From contig NC_044553.1 of the NCBI RefSeq assembly GCF_007565055.1, forward strand, positions 127,742,978 through 127,806,977: a DNA stretch of 64,000 nt. Direction: 5' to 3'. Position numbers and translations under genes: made by a program. Shown in pieces: positions 11,694-22,774 of the stretch. Each line of letters opens with the position of its first letter. Position 1 is the stretch's first letter. Below the pieces are notes generated by a model. It saw only the letters and a program-made list of their open reading frames with translations. It was not told where the DNA came from and did no database searches. This DNA is from Rhinopithecus roxellana. Lineage: Eukaryota > Chordata > Mammalia > Primates > Cercopithecidae.

Positions 11694-12011
11694 GGCCGGG
11701 CGCGGTGGCTCACGCCTGTCATCCCAGCACTTTGGGAGGCCGAGGCGGGTGGATCACAAGGTCAGGAGATCGAGACCATCCTGGCTAACACGGTGAAATC
11801 CCGTCTCTACTAAAAATACAAAAACTTAGCCGGGTGTGGTAGCAGGCACCTGTAGTCCCAGCTACTTGGGAGGCTGAGGCAGGAGAATGGCGTGAACCCG
11901 GGAGGCGGAGCTTGCAGTGAGCCAAGGTCATGCCACTGCACTCCAGCCTGGGCAACAGAGCGAGACTCCACCTCTAACTAACTAACTAACTAACTAACTA
12001 AATAAATAAAT
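11694..12011 (+). mobile_element. AluY, sense, with (CTAA)n tail microsatellite
   Basis: A full-length AluY. The exact 15-base target duplication aaatttccccaagtt lies at 11679-11693 and 12012-12026. Its tail has turned into a (CTAA)n then (AAAT)n tetranucleotide repeat at about 11975-12011. Confidence 0.95.
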
Positions 12012-12026
12012 AAATTTCCCCAAGTT

Positions 12027-12239
12027 ATGGACAACTTGATTGTCTCTAACCACCACTCCCAAAGACAATGTTCTGAGGAATGTAATTGTACACATCCCAT
12101 CATCAAATTGTGTGAAAACTGTTCTCTGTATGGTCACAGCAGCAGGACTGATGGTCACAACGTCTGGGCATATTTAACTGGACCGGGCCCCCAGGCTGTC
12201 TGCAGAACGGCTGCACCTGTGCGTCTGCTTATTGGCTGT
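12027..12239. other. Unassigned sequence
   Basis: Slightly GC-richer than the surroundings. No repeat family or gene recognised. It may be the decayed edge of the antisense L1 that follows. Confidence 0.35.
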
Positions 12240-12973
12240 AGATTAGGTTTCCTCTATCCGCAGAATTTTACTAGCACTGCATTACCCAGCTGTTTTTGCC
12301 AATCTCTTATGAGTAAAATGATATCCGATTATTGTTTTAATTTGCATTCCTTTAATTACTATAATGTTTGAACAACTCTCCAAATGCTCTTTTGCTTTCT
12401 GGCTTCTTTTCTGAATTACTTTATCTGTTCATATCCTTTGCTTAGTATTTCAACCGATGTGCCTACATTTCCTCTTGTTTATTTGAGGAGTCTTTGCATA
12501 ATCTGGGTATGGATGCTTTTCAGTGTTAGACTTGGAAAATAGTTCACCCCAATCTGTGATCTGTCAGTAAACTGTGTCATATTCCCTAAGGAACATAATT
12601 TTTTCTTTTGATATAATCACATATCAAATATAGCAATATTATATCTTGTGATTTGTGCTTTTGGCATTTAGGTTATGAAGACCATCCCTGCTTTTAGGTT
12701 ACAATTGTATTTTCCTACATTGTCATCTATTCAATTCTTTTCCTTTCACATTTAGTTTTTCAGATACCTGGAATCAAATGCTACAGATAGGTTTATTAAA
12801 AGCAAAATCTATGTATTACTTTGTTTCTTTCAGACTACACTGTGTTATTATGTATAATATCTTGAAAAAGTGAATTGATTAGTTTTCCAACTTACCACGT
12901 TATTTGAAACACAACACATATTGTCTTAGAATAATGGCAAATAAACTACCCATAACGTTGCCCATATATGTAA

Positions 12974-13021
<48 letters not shown>

Positions 13022-13237
13022 CAGACTAACTTCAAGGCAATCATGAAATTGTATTTTTATATTTTTCTTTATGTAGTGATTCAGTTTTTCCAAAACCTTA
13101 TGCTAAAATGTCCCTTTGGCCATTGGGTTTTAGTGCCAACTTTTGCAGATTTTATGAGCCTGTCTAGGCTTAAATATGTCGTTGAGATCTCTGTTGGGTC
13201 ACATTAGCCTTGCAGATTGTTGTTGAGCCAGCACCAT
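12240..13237 (-). mobile_element. Old L1M (antisense)
   Basis: T-rich antisense L1 ORF2 sequence is recognisable from the mirrored modules for the reverse-transcriptase C-terminal part ('agccagcaccatactggtct' at 13228-13247). It is strongly decayed, contains the (TG)n tract at 12977-13018 and continues at 13582. Confidence 0.6.
12977..13018. repeat. (TG)n microsatellite
   Basis: About 21 uninterrupted TG dinucleotides lie inside antisense L1. Length polymorphism is likely. Confidence 0.95.
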
Positions 13238-13250
13238 ACTGGTCTTATTT

Positions 13251-13568
13251 ATTTATTTGTTTGTTTATTTATTTTTATTTTTTTTGAGACGGAGTCTCCC
13301 TCTGTCGCCCAGGCTGGAGTGCAGTGGCCGGATCTCAGCTCACTGCGAGCTCCGCCTCCCTGGTTTACGCCATTCTCCTGCCTCAGCCTCCCAAGTAGCT
13401 GGGACTACAGGCGCCGCCACCTTGCCCGGCTAGTTTTTTGTATTTTTTTAATAGAGACGGGGTTTCGCCGTGTTAGCCAGGATGGTCTCGATCTCCTGAC
13501 CTCGTGATCTGCCCGTCTCGGCCTCCCAAAGTGCTGGGATTACAGGCTTAAGCCACTGCACCCGGCCT
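13251..13568 (-). mobile_element. AluY (AluYR-like), antisense
   Basis: A full-length antisense Alu with a (TTTA/TTTG)n tail at its poly-T end. The exact 13-base target duplication actggtcttattt lies at 13238-13250 and 13569-13581. The 'ggcttaagccactgcac' and 'caccttgcccggctag' variants resemble Old World monkey AluY. It splits an antisense L1. Confidence 0.94.
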
Positions 13569-13581
13569 ACTGGTCTTATTT

Positions 13582-13984
13582 TTATAACTTTGTGGTACAT
13601 CTAAGTATCTGATATGCTTAATCATTCTTCTTTGCTCTTTTTTTAAATAAAGAGTCTTAATTATTCAAAACACTCTGTATCTCATAAATTTTTGAATCAA
13701 TGTATTGACTTTCTCAAAAATTCCAGTGGGAATTTTGATTGAAATGACTTGAATCTATAGATTAATTTGGGAATAACTAACATGTTTATATTTTTAGCTC
13801 ATCCTAATCATGTGCAAGAAATGTTGTTTGTTTTAGAAAACTGTAAGTCACTTTAAAAAGTTACTTTTAACAGTGATTGTGTGTTTATTTTTTCGCTGTT
13901 TGTAATAAAGTGTCTGACCCTAATTGCTTAATGGTTGACTCCTGAGACAGCTTTTTAAGCCTCATTCCTTCTTCTTACCCGTGT
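13582..13984 (-). mobile_element. Old L1M (antisense), continuation
   Basis: The L1 ORF2 antisense sequence resumes right after the Alu target duplication ('aattccagtgggaattttga' near 13721). It fades after about 13830. The right boundary is uncertain. Confidence 0.55.
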
Positions 13985-14475
13985 GCCTCATTTCTGGGCA
14001 AGCTGAGAAAAAAACTTGGTGCTCTCTCCTTTGTTACCAGTTGGGGTTTCAAACCGTGCAACCACCCACTGATGTACACAATTCCTCACCAAGGCCCCAC
14101 TGCCTATGTGCAATACAAAACCCTAGCCAAGCCAGGTGCAGTGAGTGGTGTGTGCCTGTTGTCCCAACTACTCAGCAGCTGAGGCAGGAGGATTGCATGA
14201 GCCCAGGAGTTCCAGGCTAGCCTGGGCAACATAGTGCGACCCTGTCGGTATTAAAACAAAACAAAACAACAACAACAAAAATAAGCTAGCCAGTCTCCTC
14301 CCTTTCCCCACTCTCTCAAGCCACTTTTAGTCCAGCTTGGGAAACCTGCCACGCTCTCCCGCAAGAGCCCTGCTATGCAAGCAATCAACATTTCACCCCT
14401 CTCAGTGTGAGTGTGGCAACAGCCAAACCAGATTTTGGATGAGGGTCCATCTTCTTTCTCCAGAGGAACAGCAAC
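13985..14475 (+). mobile_element. Possible LTR fragment interrupted by an Alu monomer
   Basis: The flanks of the Alu monomer at 14128-14262 are moderately GC-rich and have an LTR-like layout ending near 14475, after which L1 resumes. The motifs do not let me name a family. It could equally be unique sequence. Confidence 0.3.
14128..14262 (+). mobile_element. Free Alu monomer (FLAM/FRAM type), sense
   Basis: A single Alu-like arm with 'gcaggaggattgcatgagcc' and 'agcctgggcaacatagtg' modules is followed by an (AAAAC)n / (CAA)n tail. Only one arm is present, so this is a fossil monomer. Confidence 0.75.
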
Positions 14476-15244
14476 AATATTTAATTATATTTTATTTTTA
14501 TGATGGTCTTATATTTTGTAAAGTATTATATTTTTTAGTAGTTTTACTTCTGTAGAGAAATATTTGGTTTTGGAAATTGACCAGAATCTGACATTTTGCC
14601 AACCTCTTGTTTTTTAATAATGTATTTGTTTATTCTCTTATTTTTTCTATTCAAATTATCATGTGATCTATACATAACAATAGATTTATCTGTTCCTTTC
14701 TAATCCTGACACCTGAATTCTATTCTTTTCCTAGATTATTATCTAAAAGCTCCAAAACAACGTTAAATTAATATGTCTCTAGTGGGGATTTTCACCTTAT
14801 CCTGATCTTTTTTTTTTTCGGAGTCTCGCTCTGTCACCCAGGCTGGAGTGCAGTGGCCGGATCTCTGCTCACTGCAAGTTCCATCTCCCAGGTTCATGCC
14901 GTTCTCCTGCCTCAGCCTCCTGAGTAGCTGGGACTACAGGCGCCACCACCTCGCCCGGCTAGTTTTTTGTATTTTTAGTAGAGACGGGGTTTCACCGTGT
15001 TAGCCAGGATGGTCTCCATCTCCTGACCTCGTGATTCACCAGCCTCGGCCTCCCAAAGTGCTGGGATGACAGGGGTGAGCCACCGCGCCCAGCCCTTATC
15101 CTGATCTTAAAGAGGAGGCATCTAAAGGTTATCTGTTAAGTGTGTGTATGCTGTAGATTTTATATGCTATATATATTTTTGGAATGTAACATCTTCCAAG
15201 ATGAAGAAGTTTCCTTCTATTTCTAATTCACTGAGTTCCGTTTT
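14476..15244 (-). mobile_element. Old L1M (antisense), interrupted by an Alu
   Basis: Antisense L1 endonuclease/reverse-transcriptase-side sequence ('tctagtggggattttcacct' near 14778) flanks the Alu at 14810-15093 and runs on to 15244. There a younger L1 is inserted. The old L1 appears again after 17620. Confidence 0.6.
14810..15093 (-). mobile_element. AluY (AluYR-like), antisense
   Basis: Antisense Alu with target duplication ccttatcctgatctt at 14795-14809 and 15094-15108. The poly-T tail is short (about 10 bases) and the 'gagac' adjoining the tail has lost bases. Confidence 0.93.
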
Positions 15245-17620
15245 AAATCTTCTTTTATGTTTAATTTTTGTGGATACATAGTAGGTGCATAAGATGTTTA
15301 GATAAAAGCATGCAATGTGAAGTGACCACATGGCGGGGAACGGGGTGTCCATCCCCTCAAGCGTTTATCCTTTGTGGTACAAAAACTCCAATTACATTCT
15401 ATTAGTTATTTTAAGATGTACAATTAAGTTATTATTGACTATAGTCACCTTGTTGTGCTATCTAATAGTAGGTCTTGTTCGTTCTTTCTATTCTTTGTAC
15501 CCATTAACCGTTTTTACCTCCCCCGCAACTCCCCACTCCTCTTCCCAGCTTTTGGTAACCATCTTCCACTCTATGTCCATGAGTTCAACTGTTTTGATGT
15601 TTAAATCCCACAAATAATTGAGAACATGTGATGTTTGTCTTGCTGCGCCTGGCTTATTTCACTTAGATCACCTAATGATCTCCAGTTCCATGTGTGTTGC
15701 TGCAGATAACAGAATCTCATTTGTTTTTATGGCTCTGTAATATTCCATTGTATATATATGCCATGTTTTCTTTATCCATTAAGCTGTTGATGGACACTTA
15801 GGTTACCTGCAAACCATAGCTATTGTGAACAGAGCTGTAACAAACATGGGAGTGCAGATATCTCTTCTGTATACTGATTTCCTTTCTTTTGGGAATGCCC
15901 AGCAGTGGGATTGCTGGATCATATGGCAGCTCTATTTTTAGTTTTTTGCGGGACCTCCAAACTGCTCTCCATAGTAGTTGAACTAATTTATATTCAGTTC
16001 AACAATGCACAAGAGTCACCTTTTCTCCACATCCTTGCCAGCATTTGTTATTGACTGTCTTTTGGGTATAAGCCATTTTATCTGGGGTGAGATGATATCT
16101 CATTGTAGTTTTGATTTGCATTTCTCTGATGACTAGTGATGGGGAGCACGTTTTCATATACCCGTTTGACATTTGTATGTCTTCTTTTGGGAAATGTCTA
16201 TTCAAACCTTTTGCCCATTTTTTGATTGGATTATTAGGTTTTTTTTTTTTTTTCCTATAGAATTGTTTGACCTGCTTGTATATTCCAGTTATTAATCTCT
16301 TGTCAGATGGGTAGTTTGCAAATATTTTCTCCCATTCTGTGGGTTGTCTGTTCACTTTGTTGTCTGTGTCCTTTGTTGTGCAGAGGCTCCTTTACTTAAT
16401 GTGATCCATTTGTCCATTTTTGCTTGGGTTGCCTGTGCTTGTGGGGTATTGCTCAAGAAATTTTTGCCCAGACCAATGTCCTGGAGATTTTCCCCCAATT
16501 TTTTATGTAGTAGTTTCATAGTTTAAGGTCTTAGACTGAAGTCTTTAATCCATTTTGATTTGATTTTTGTATGTGGTGAAGGATAGTTGTCTAGTTTTAT
16601 TTTTCTGCATATGGATATCCAGTTTTCCCAGCACCAATTGAAGAGACTGTCTTTCCCCCCAGCGTATGCTCTAGGCACCTTTGTTGAAAGTGAGTTCACT
16701 ATAGGTGTGTGAATTTATTTCTGGGTTCTCTATCCTATTCCATTGGTCTATTTGTCTGTTTTTATGCCAGTACCATGCTATTTTGGTTACTATGACTCTG
16801 TAATATAATTTGAAGTCAGGTAATGTGATTCCTCTAGTTTTGTTCTTTTTGCTTAGGATAGCTTGGCTGTTCTGGGTCTTTGTGATTTCATATAAATTTT
16901 AGGTTTGTTTTTTCTATTTCTGTGAAGAATGTCATTGATATTTTAATAAGAATTGCACTGAATCTTTGCAATGGCTTTTGGTAGTATGGCCACTTTAAAA
17001 ATATTGATTCGGCCGGGCGCGGTGGCTCAAGCCTGTAATCCCAGCACTTTGGGAGGCCGAGACGGGCAGATCATGAGGTCAGGAGATCGAGACCATCCTG
17101 GCTAACACAGTGAAACCCCGTCTCTACTAAAAAAATACAAAAAAGTAGCCGGGCGAGGTGGCGGGCGCCTGTAGTCCCAGCTACTCGGGAGGCTGAGGCA
17201 GGAGAATGGCAGGAACCCGGGAGGCAGAGCTTGCAGTGAGCTGAGATCCGGCCACTGCACTCCAGTCTGGGCGACAGAGCAAGACTGCGTCTCGAAAAAA
17301 AAAAAAAAAAAATTGATTCTTTCAATCCATGAGCATGAAATATTTTCCATTTTTCTATTGTCTTCTTTAATTTATTTCCTTGGTGTTTTATGGTTTTCAT
17401 TGTAGTTTTTTTTTCACTTCTTTAATTAAGTTAATTCCTAGGTATTTAATTTTATTTGTGGCTATTGTAAATGGGATTACTTTTTAAATTTCTTTTCAGA
17501 TTGCTTACTGTTGTCATTTAGAAAAGCTACTGATTTTTGCATGTGGATTTTGTATCCTGCAACTTTACTGAATTAGTTTATCCGTTCTAATAGTTGTTTT
17601 ATGGAGTCTTTAGGTTTTCC
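15245..17620 (-). mobile_element. L1PB/L1MA-type LINE, 5'-truncated (antisense)
   Basis: Read on the minus strand, this runs from mid ORF2 (about 17620) to the 3' UTR (about 15245). It closely follows the intermediate-age primate L1 consensus, including the modules near 16190 ('tctattcaaaccttttgccc') and 16430. It is inserted inside an older antisense L1 and carries an AluY at 17011-17313. Frames are broken by numerous stops. The ~118-codon open stretch at 15999-16355 (minus) is an ORF2 remnant. Confidence 0.85.
17011..17313 (+). mobile_element. AluY (AluYR-like), sense
   Basis: A full-length, CpG-rich and therefore young AluY with a pure A tail. The target duplication ATTGATTC lies at 17003-17010 and just after the tail. 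The 'ccgggcgaggtggcgggcgc' variant is shared with the other monkey-type copies here. Confidence 0.94.
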
Positions 17621-19384
17621 AATAGTTGAGTTACTTTTTAATATCATAAAAATGTTTTGAACTTTTCAGAAGCTTTCTTTGAATCTGTTGAGATAAGCAT
17701 TTATTTTTTTCTGCGTTCCAACATCGTATGTTCCACTGACAGATTTTCTCATGTGAATTCTCCATGCAGTTCTTAGTTAAACGGAATTTTGGCCTGTAGT
17801 GTATTCATTGCCATCCATTTCTAAGTATTTATAATCCTCAGAATTATTTTAAATTTAAGAATCATTTTTCCAAAATATGTAAAATTTTAGCAGGAACATA
17901 TTGTATTATATTTTAAAAACAGTCTGTATGATACTGGTTCGTTGGAATTGGTGGAATATTTTCCTTTATGACGTAAATAATGCATATGTTACCAGATCAT
18001 TTAATGTCTCTATCCAAGGTGTAGTGTTCAGATTGGCTCAAGTTTTCATTTTAAGTGATGTTTTAATTTTAAATGCAACTCTTTGTATAGTTATTTTTGT
18101 GGTTGCTCTAGGGATTACAATATACATACTGAATCTTTAAAAGTCTATTTAGAATAAAAATTGTACCTGCCTAAGTGCAATATAGAAACCTTTATAGGTC
18201 CCTTTAAACTTGTTTTTTTTTTGGTATGTTAGCGCATATATTTTCTATGTTGTACAGACTCATTTAATCTAAAATATTTCTTACCGAATTCTGGGAAATT
18301 TGTTCTAATTTTGTCACAGAAGTTATTTCCTGGGACGTTTTCTTTTTTTGCACTTCTGTTACTTCCTATTTTCCAGATGTTGTCACTTATATATTTTCTC
18401 TCTCCTTGCTATTCCTAACTTCTGATTCTTCGGTGCTGCCTTTGAGACTCCACTATGATCTTCCAGGCCACTCGCTTGTTCTTCAGTCATTTACGTTCTA
18501 TTTATTCCTTTCCACATGTTCTTTCCTAAAACAGTTTCGTATTTTATAACTGATATTTTATCATCTTCTTTTTTATGTCGTTTCATCTCATGCTACTAAT
18601 GTTCTCTTACTTCTTTGATATATTTATTTTGCCTCTTTATTGCTCCATCTTTTTCAATAATTTCACTTCATGTCAAAAATGTCTGGTTTTTCCTTTTTAA
18701 TTCTAGAAGTACTTTTTAGATGTCTGGTAATTCTGTGTGAGGCAGCAGATGACTTGCCTGGGGACAGGTGTTGGAGGAAGGTTAAAGGCCAGGCCTCAGG
18801 CTGTGTCCTTCCACATCACTGGCACTTTTTTTTTTTTTTTTTTTTTTACTGTCAGTTATAGTTTTCTTACCTTCAGTTATGTATTTGTCTTTCACTTGTT
18901 TACTTGCATTATTTTTCTTATTTTAAACGACTCTTTCAGCATAACAAATACAGTGCCTTGTACGCAGTAATTGATACATAATTATGATTTCCATTGTTAC
19001 CATTCACAATAAGGTTTAATTCTGCACATGAATATCCAGTTGTTCCAACACCATTTGCTGAAAAGCTTGTTCTTTGTCAAGAATCATTTGCTGACTTTCT
19101 GAAGTCACTGTTTTTTTCAGTTGACCTATATGTCTTGCCCTTTCACCAATACCATACTGTCTAGGTTAGTTTACTCTGGATTTATGGTAATTCTAAAAAT
19201 GTAGTGGTGGGTCATCATTCACCATCGTATGATGATGGTGAAGGGTGAAGATTTTTTTCTCAGAACATACTTGATGCATTTATACCTTGGGAACTTTGAA
19301 CTTTGTGTTGCCTCTGTTTTCCTACAAATCTCATGGTTAACTTCTTCCATGACTCAGATTCCAACTGAAAATTTGTTTTCTAAG

Positions 19385-19388
<4 letters not shown>
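17621..19388 (-). mobile_element. Old L1M (antisense), continuation
   Basis: Decayed antisense L1 resumes after the younger L1. It includes 'gtggttgctctagggattac' near 18099 and reverse-transcriptase-side modules at 19020-19200. The block 18730-18850 with a T(24) run is not clearly L1 and may be a separate small insertion. Confidence 0.5.
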
Positions 19389-19420
<32 letters not shown>

Positions 19421-19875
19421 ACAGGGTCTTACAGTGTCACCAAGGCTAAAGTGCAGTGGCACAATCTTGGCTCACTGCAGCCTTGACCTTCTGGGCTCAA
19501 GCAATCCTCCCACCTCAGCCTTCTGAGTAGCTGGAACTACAGGCATATGCCACTATGCCCTGTTCATTTTGTTTATTTTACTTTATTCTTTTCTGAGACA
19601 GGATCTTACTCTGTTGCCTAGGCTGGAGTGCAGTGGTGCTATCTTGGCTTACTGCAGCCTCGGCCTCTTGGGCTCAAGTGATCCTCCCACCTCAGTCTCC
19701 TGAGTAGCTGGAACCAGACCTGCACTACCAAACCTAGCTAATTTTTGTATTTTTTGTAGAGACAGTATCTCACTATGTTGCCCAGGCTGGTCTCGGACTC
19801 CTGGACTCAAGTGATTTTCCCACCTAGGCCATTCTAAGTGCTGGGATTACAGGCATGAGCCACCGAGCCTAACCA
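19389..19875 (-). mobile_element. AluJ plus adjacent Alu arm, antisense
   Basis: Two antisense Alu units lie side by side: a single-arm piece with a T(25) start at 19389-19580 and an old full dimer at about 19590-19875. Few CpGs remain and 'cactgcagcct' arm variants are present, which fits AluJ age. Confidence 0.85.
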
Positions 19876-20640
19876 ATGAAACCTGTGTTTTTGCATCCTA
19901 TTTAGTATGGCTTCTCTCATATAATTTTCTATTATAATATTTTATTTTAATTTTGTTACTGGATATACCACAATTAGAAATTATCTTTATTGTTTGTTTC
20001 CTGTCTCCTTCAGTAAAATTTAAACAGTGGTTCAGTAACCAAGTTAGCTACTGTTGGAGCAAAAATCAGGGCCTAAGCTTATCTAACACAATGTGTATTA
20101 CTTTTTAAAAATGTGTGTACATTTCTTTAAATGTTATTTCTTAATTTTCACAAAATGCTAGTCAAGATATCTTCAATAGACAGTTTGGGAACATGCTTAT
20201 TAAAGGACTTTTAGACCTTAGCAATAATCATTAAGATTACATTTTATCCTTTTTTGTGTTTTTTTTTTTTTTTCAGGAACGCAGTCAAAGAACACAGAAC
20301 ATTTTATGCCATTTATGAAACCAGGTACGTCCATTATACCTGCATTTTATCAGCGAAAGGTTTTCACTTCTTACCAATGCTATGAGTATTAGTAGTGATT
20401 GCAATATGAGTCTATAACTTATTTTATGTATTTTGATTTTGAAATGCTTGTCTAAATTATGTTAAGGAATAGATAGAGAGAGACTAAAAGAATATAGTGA
20501 TGAAATAGTATCACCTTAACTTGTGTAATGTTGCTATAAGTTTAAATGAAAGTTTTGTTGAATTCCATCAGGGCATCTGATTCTAGGACTAGGTGTACGC
20601 AAGTTTAATATCGAGTGATTTCGCGTGGGAAGGAGCTTCA
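19876..20640. other. Unique sequence holding a candidate exon
   Basis: No repeat is recognised here. A consensus-quality splice acceptor and donor face each other across 20277-20324 (separate entry). No start codon, promoter or long open frame accompanies them. Confidence 0.4.
20277..20324 (+). other. Candidate cassette exon (48 nt)
   Basis: A pyrimidine tract at about 20250-20273 leads into CAG at 20274-20276. Then come 48 bases and CAG|GTACGT at 20322-20330, a near-consensus donor. The length is a multiple of three and two of the three sense frames are open across it. It lies 40 kb upstream of GABRB3 on the same strand. It could be a non-coding 5' exon of a long GABRB3 transcript, an exon of an unannotated lncRNA, or a chance pair of sites. 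I do not recognise the peptide. Confidence 0.3.
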
Positions 20641-20725
20641 GACATCCTCATTTGCCATGTTTGGAAAGGTAGCCCATGAAGTTTAGGCTTGCCCAGGATC
20701 ACACAGCTACTCAGAATAGGAGTTA
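20641..20725 (+). mobile_element. MIR SINE core fragment
   Basis: The stretch around 'gcccaggatcacacagctac' (20692-20711) matches the conserved MIR core in which a lost-tail consensus reads similarly. It is short and old. Confidence 0.65.
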
Positions 20726-21859
20726 AAAAGAGAAAATATGTTCCTTACCTTTATCACCATGCTCTCACATTGCTCCACAATGACTGGCCAAAAAAAAAAA
20801 AAAAGCCCATGTAATTATTTTGTGCATATAAAATCATGTTCTCCAACTGATATTCTCTTAGAAAGAAACAAACTGCCAACAAAATCTTGCAGTAACTGTT
20901 TAGAAGTCATATATTTAAAGAAAACTAATCATGTAATACTTTTCTTTAATCTTTAAAGATTCATCTACACTACAACTTCACAGTTAAGACTTCTCTCGAT
21001 ACCAACCCCTCCCAACCTCCAAACCAAATCAGCCAGCGTTCCAGTCAAAGTTCATTCTCCTCTGGGTCCATTCTTTTTTAATGCTTAAAGCTTTTCTATG
21101 TAAAAATATAACCGCTCCTTCCTTCCTATTTTCTTTCCTTCCTTCCTTCCTTTCATATACCCAGTCTCAGTACTGTAATATGAACTACAGTAGTTGTTAA
21201 ATATTATTGGTAGAATTCCTAATTTATTATTAAACATAATTCTAAGTTATCATTTTGCATGTATATAATTTTATTCACTCATCCACATGTGAGCATCAAG
21301 AAATGCTCCAGTGGATATCTGAAAATCAAACACATTCCTATCTGTAATATTCCTCCTCATAAATGACGTGGGTCAACTCCCCTGACCATATGGCAACTCC
21401 AGTTTTAGCCATCAGGTTTCCTGGCATGAGAAACCCAAAGTGACCAAGCAACAATAGCTTTACTGTTATTGAGGTTATTAATGTGCCAACTTGTGGGAGT
21501 GTCCTTTTTCTGAGAACCAGGACAAGTATACCCAAAATACTGATGTTTTTTATTATTCACTATTAACATTAAGGTTCACACTTTGTGTTGCAAATTCTAT
21601 GGCATTTGAAAAATGTACAATGACACATCTGTACTTGAGAACAAGTATAGTATAGTAGTAACATACTCTGTGTGTATTATAGTATCATACAGAGTAGTTT
21701 CACTGCCCTAAACTCCTCCTGTTCTTAATCTATTCATGTCTCCTTCCCTCCCCATGAAGTTTGAGAACCATTAATCTCTTCTTACTGCCTCCATCATTTT
21801 GCCTTTCCAGAATGTCATATAGTTGACATTCTGTACCCTGCCAAAACTGGGTTCTTGTG
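20726..21859. other. Unassigned sequence with (CCTT)n tract
   Basis: No gene or element is recognised apart from an A(14) run at 20791 and a CCTT-rich microsatellite at about 21117-21153. Confidence 0.4.
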
Positions 21860-22122
21860 CTGAGCAGTATGCATTTAAGAACATTCCATGAATTTCTGTG
21901 ACTTGATAGCTTATCCCTTTTTATCTCTGAATAATCTTTCATAGTATGAATGTGCCACAGTATGTTTAGACACTCAAATTATTGAAGGATATCTTGGCTG
22001 CTTTCAAGTTTTGACAGTTATGGATATAGCTACTATAAACATTCGTGTGCAGATTTTTGTGTGGACATACATTTTCAACTCAAATTAATAAATACCAAGA
22101 AGCATGATTATAGATTAAATGG
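21860..22122 (-). mobile_element. Old L1M (antisense)
   Basis: Antisense L1 3'-side sequence ('tatggatatagctactataaac' core near 22020) runs into the left target duplication of an MST LTR. The L1 continues at 22481, 24283 and 26251 around later insertions. Confidence 0.65.
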
Positions 22123-22475
22123 TGTATTAGTCTGTTTTCATGCTGCTAATAAAGACATACCTGAGACCAGGTCATTTATAAAGGAAAGAGATTTCATTGA
22201 CTCAGTTCCACATGGCTGGGTAGGGCTCATAATCATGGCGGAAGGCAAATAAGTAGCAAAGTCATGTCCTACATGGCGGCAGGCAAAAGAGCTTGTGCAG
22301 GGAAACTCCCATTTATAAAATCATCAGATCTCATGAGACTTATTCACTACCATGAGAGCAGTATGGGGGAAACACCCCCATGATTCAATTATCTCCACCT
22401 GGCAAAACCCTTGGTACATGGGGATTACTACAGTTCAAGATGAGATTTGGATGGGAACACAGCCAAACCATATCA
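22123..22475 (-). mobile_element. MST-type MaLR LTR
   Basis: A 353-base LTR starts TGTATTAGTC and ends CCATATCA, with an exact 5-base target duplication AATGG at 22118-22122 and 22476-22480. Internal modules ('ttataaaggaaagagatttc', 'tacatggcggcaggcaaaag') are those of the MaLR MST/THE1 group. As written on +, TGTATTAGTC is the complement of the canonical LTR end seen at 55946-56342, so it is antisense relative to that copy. It is a solo LTR with no internal region. Confidence 0.9.
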
Positions 22476-22480
22476 AATGG

Positions 22481-22774
22481 TAAGAGTATCTTCAGTTTTA
22501 TAAGAAACTGCCAAACTGTCTTTCAAAGTGGCTGGACCACTTTGCCTCCCAGCCAGCAATGAATGAGAGTTTCTGTTGCTCTATATTTCAGTCAGCATTT
22601 GGTGTTGCCAGTGTTTTCGATGTAGCCAATCTCACAGGTGTGTAGGGGCATAGCATTGATGTTTTATTTGTGATTCCACGAGGACATGTGATGTTGAGCA
22701 TCTTTTCATATGCTTATTTGCCATCTGTGTTTCTTCTTTGGTGAGGTGTCTATTCAGGTCTTTTGCCCAATTTT
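22481..22774 (-). mobile_element. Old L1M (antisense), continuation
   Basis: Antisense L1 ORF2 C-terminal sequence ('aactgccaaactgtctttca' near 22505) lies between the MST LTR and a younger L1 insertion. Confidence 0.7.

Noticed and set aside
15999..16355. Minus-strand frames with reverse-transcriptase-end-like residues (also 23485-23796, 23961-24287)
   Set aside because: They are remnants of L1 ORF2 in 5'-truncated, mutated elements. None could make a functional L1 protein.
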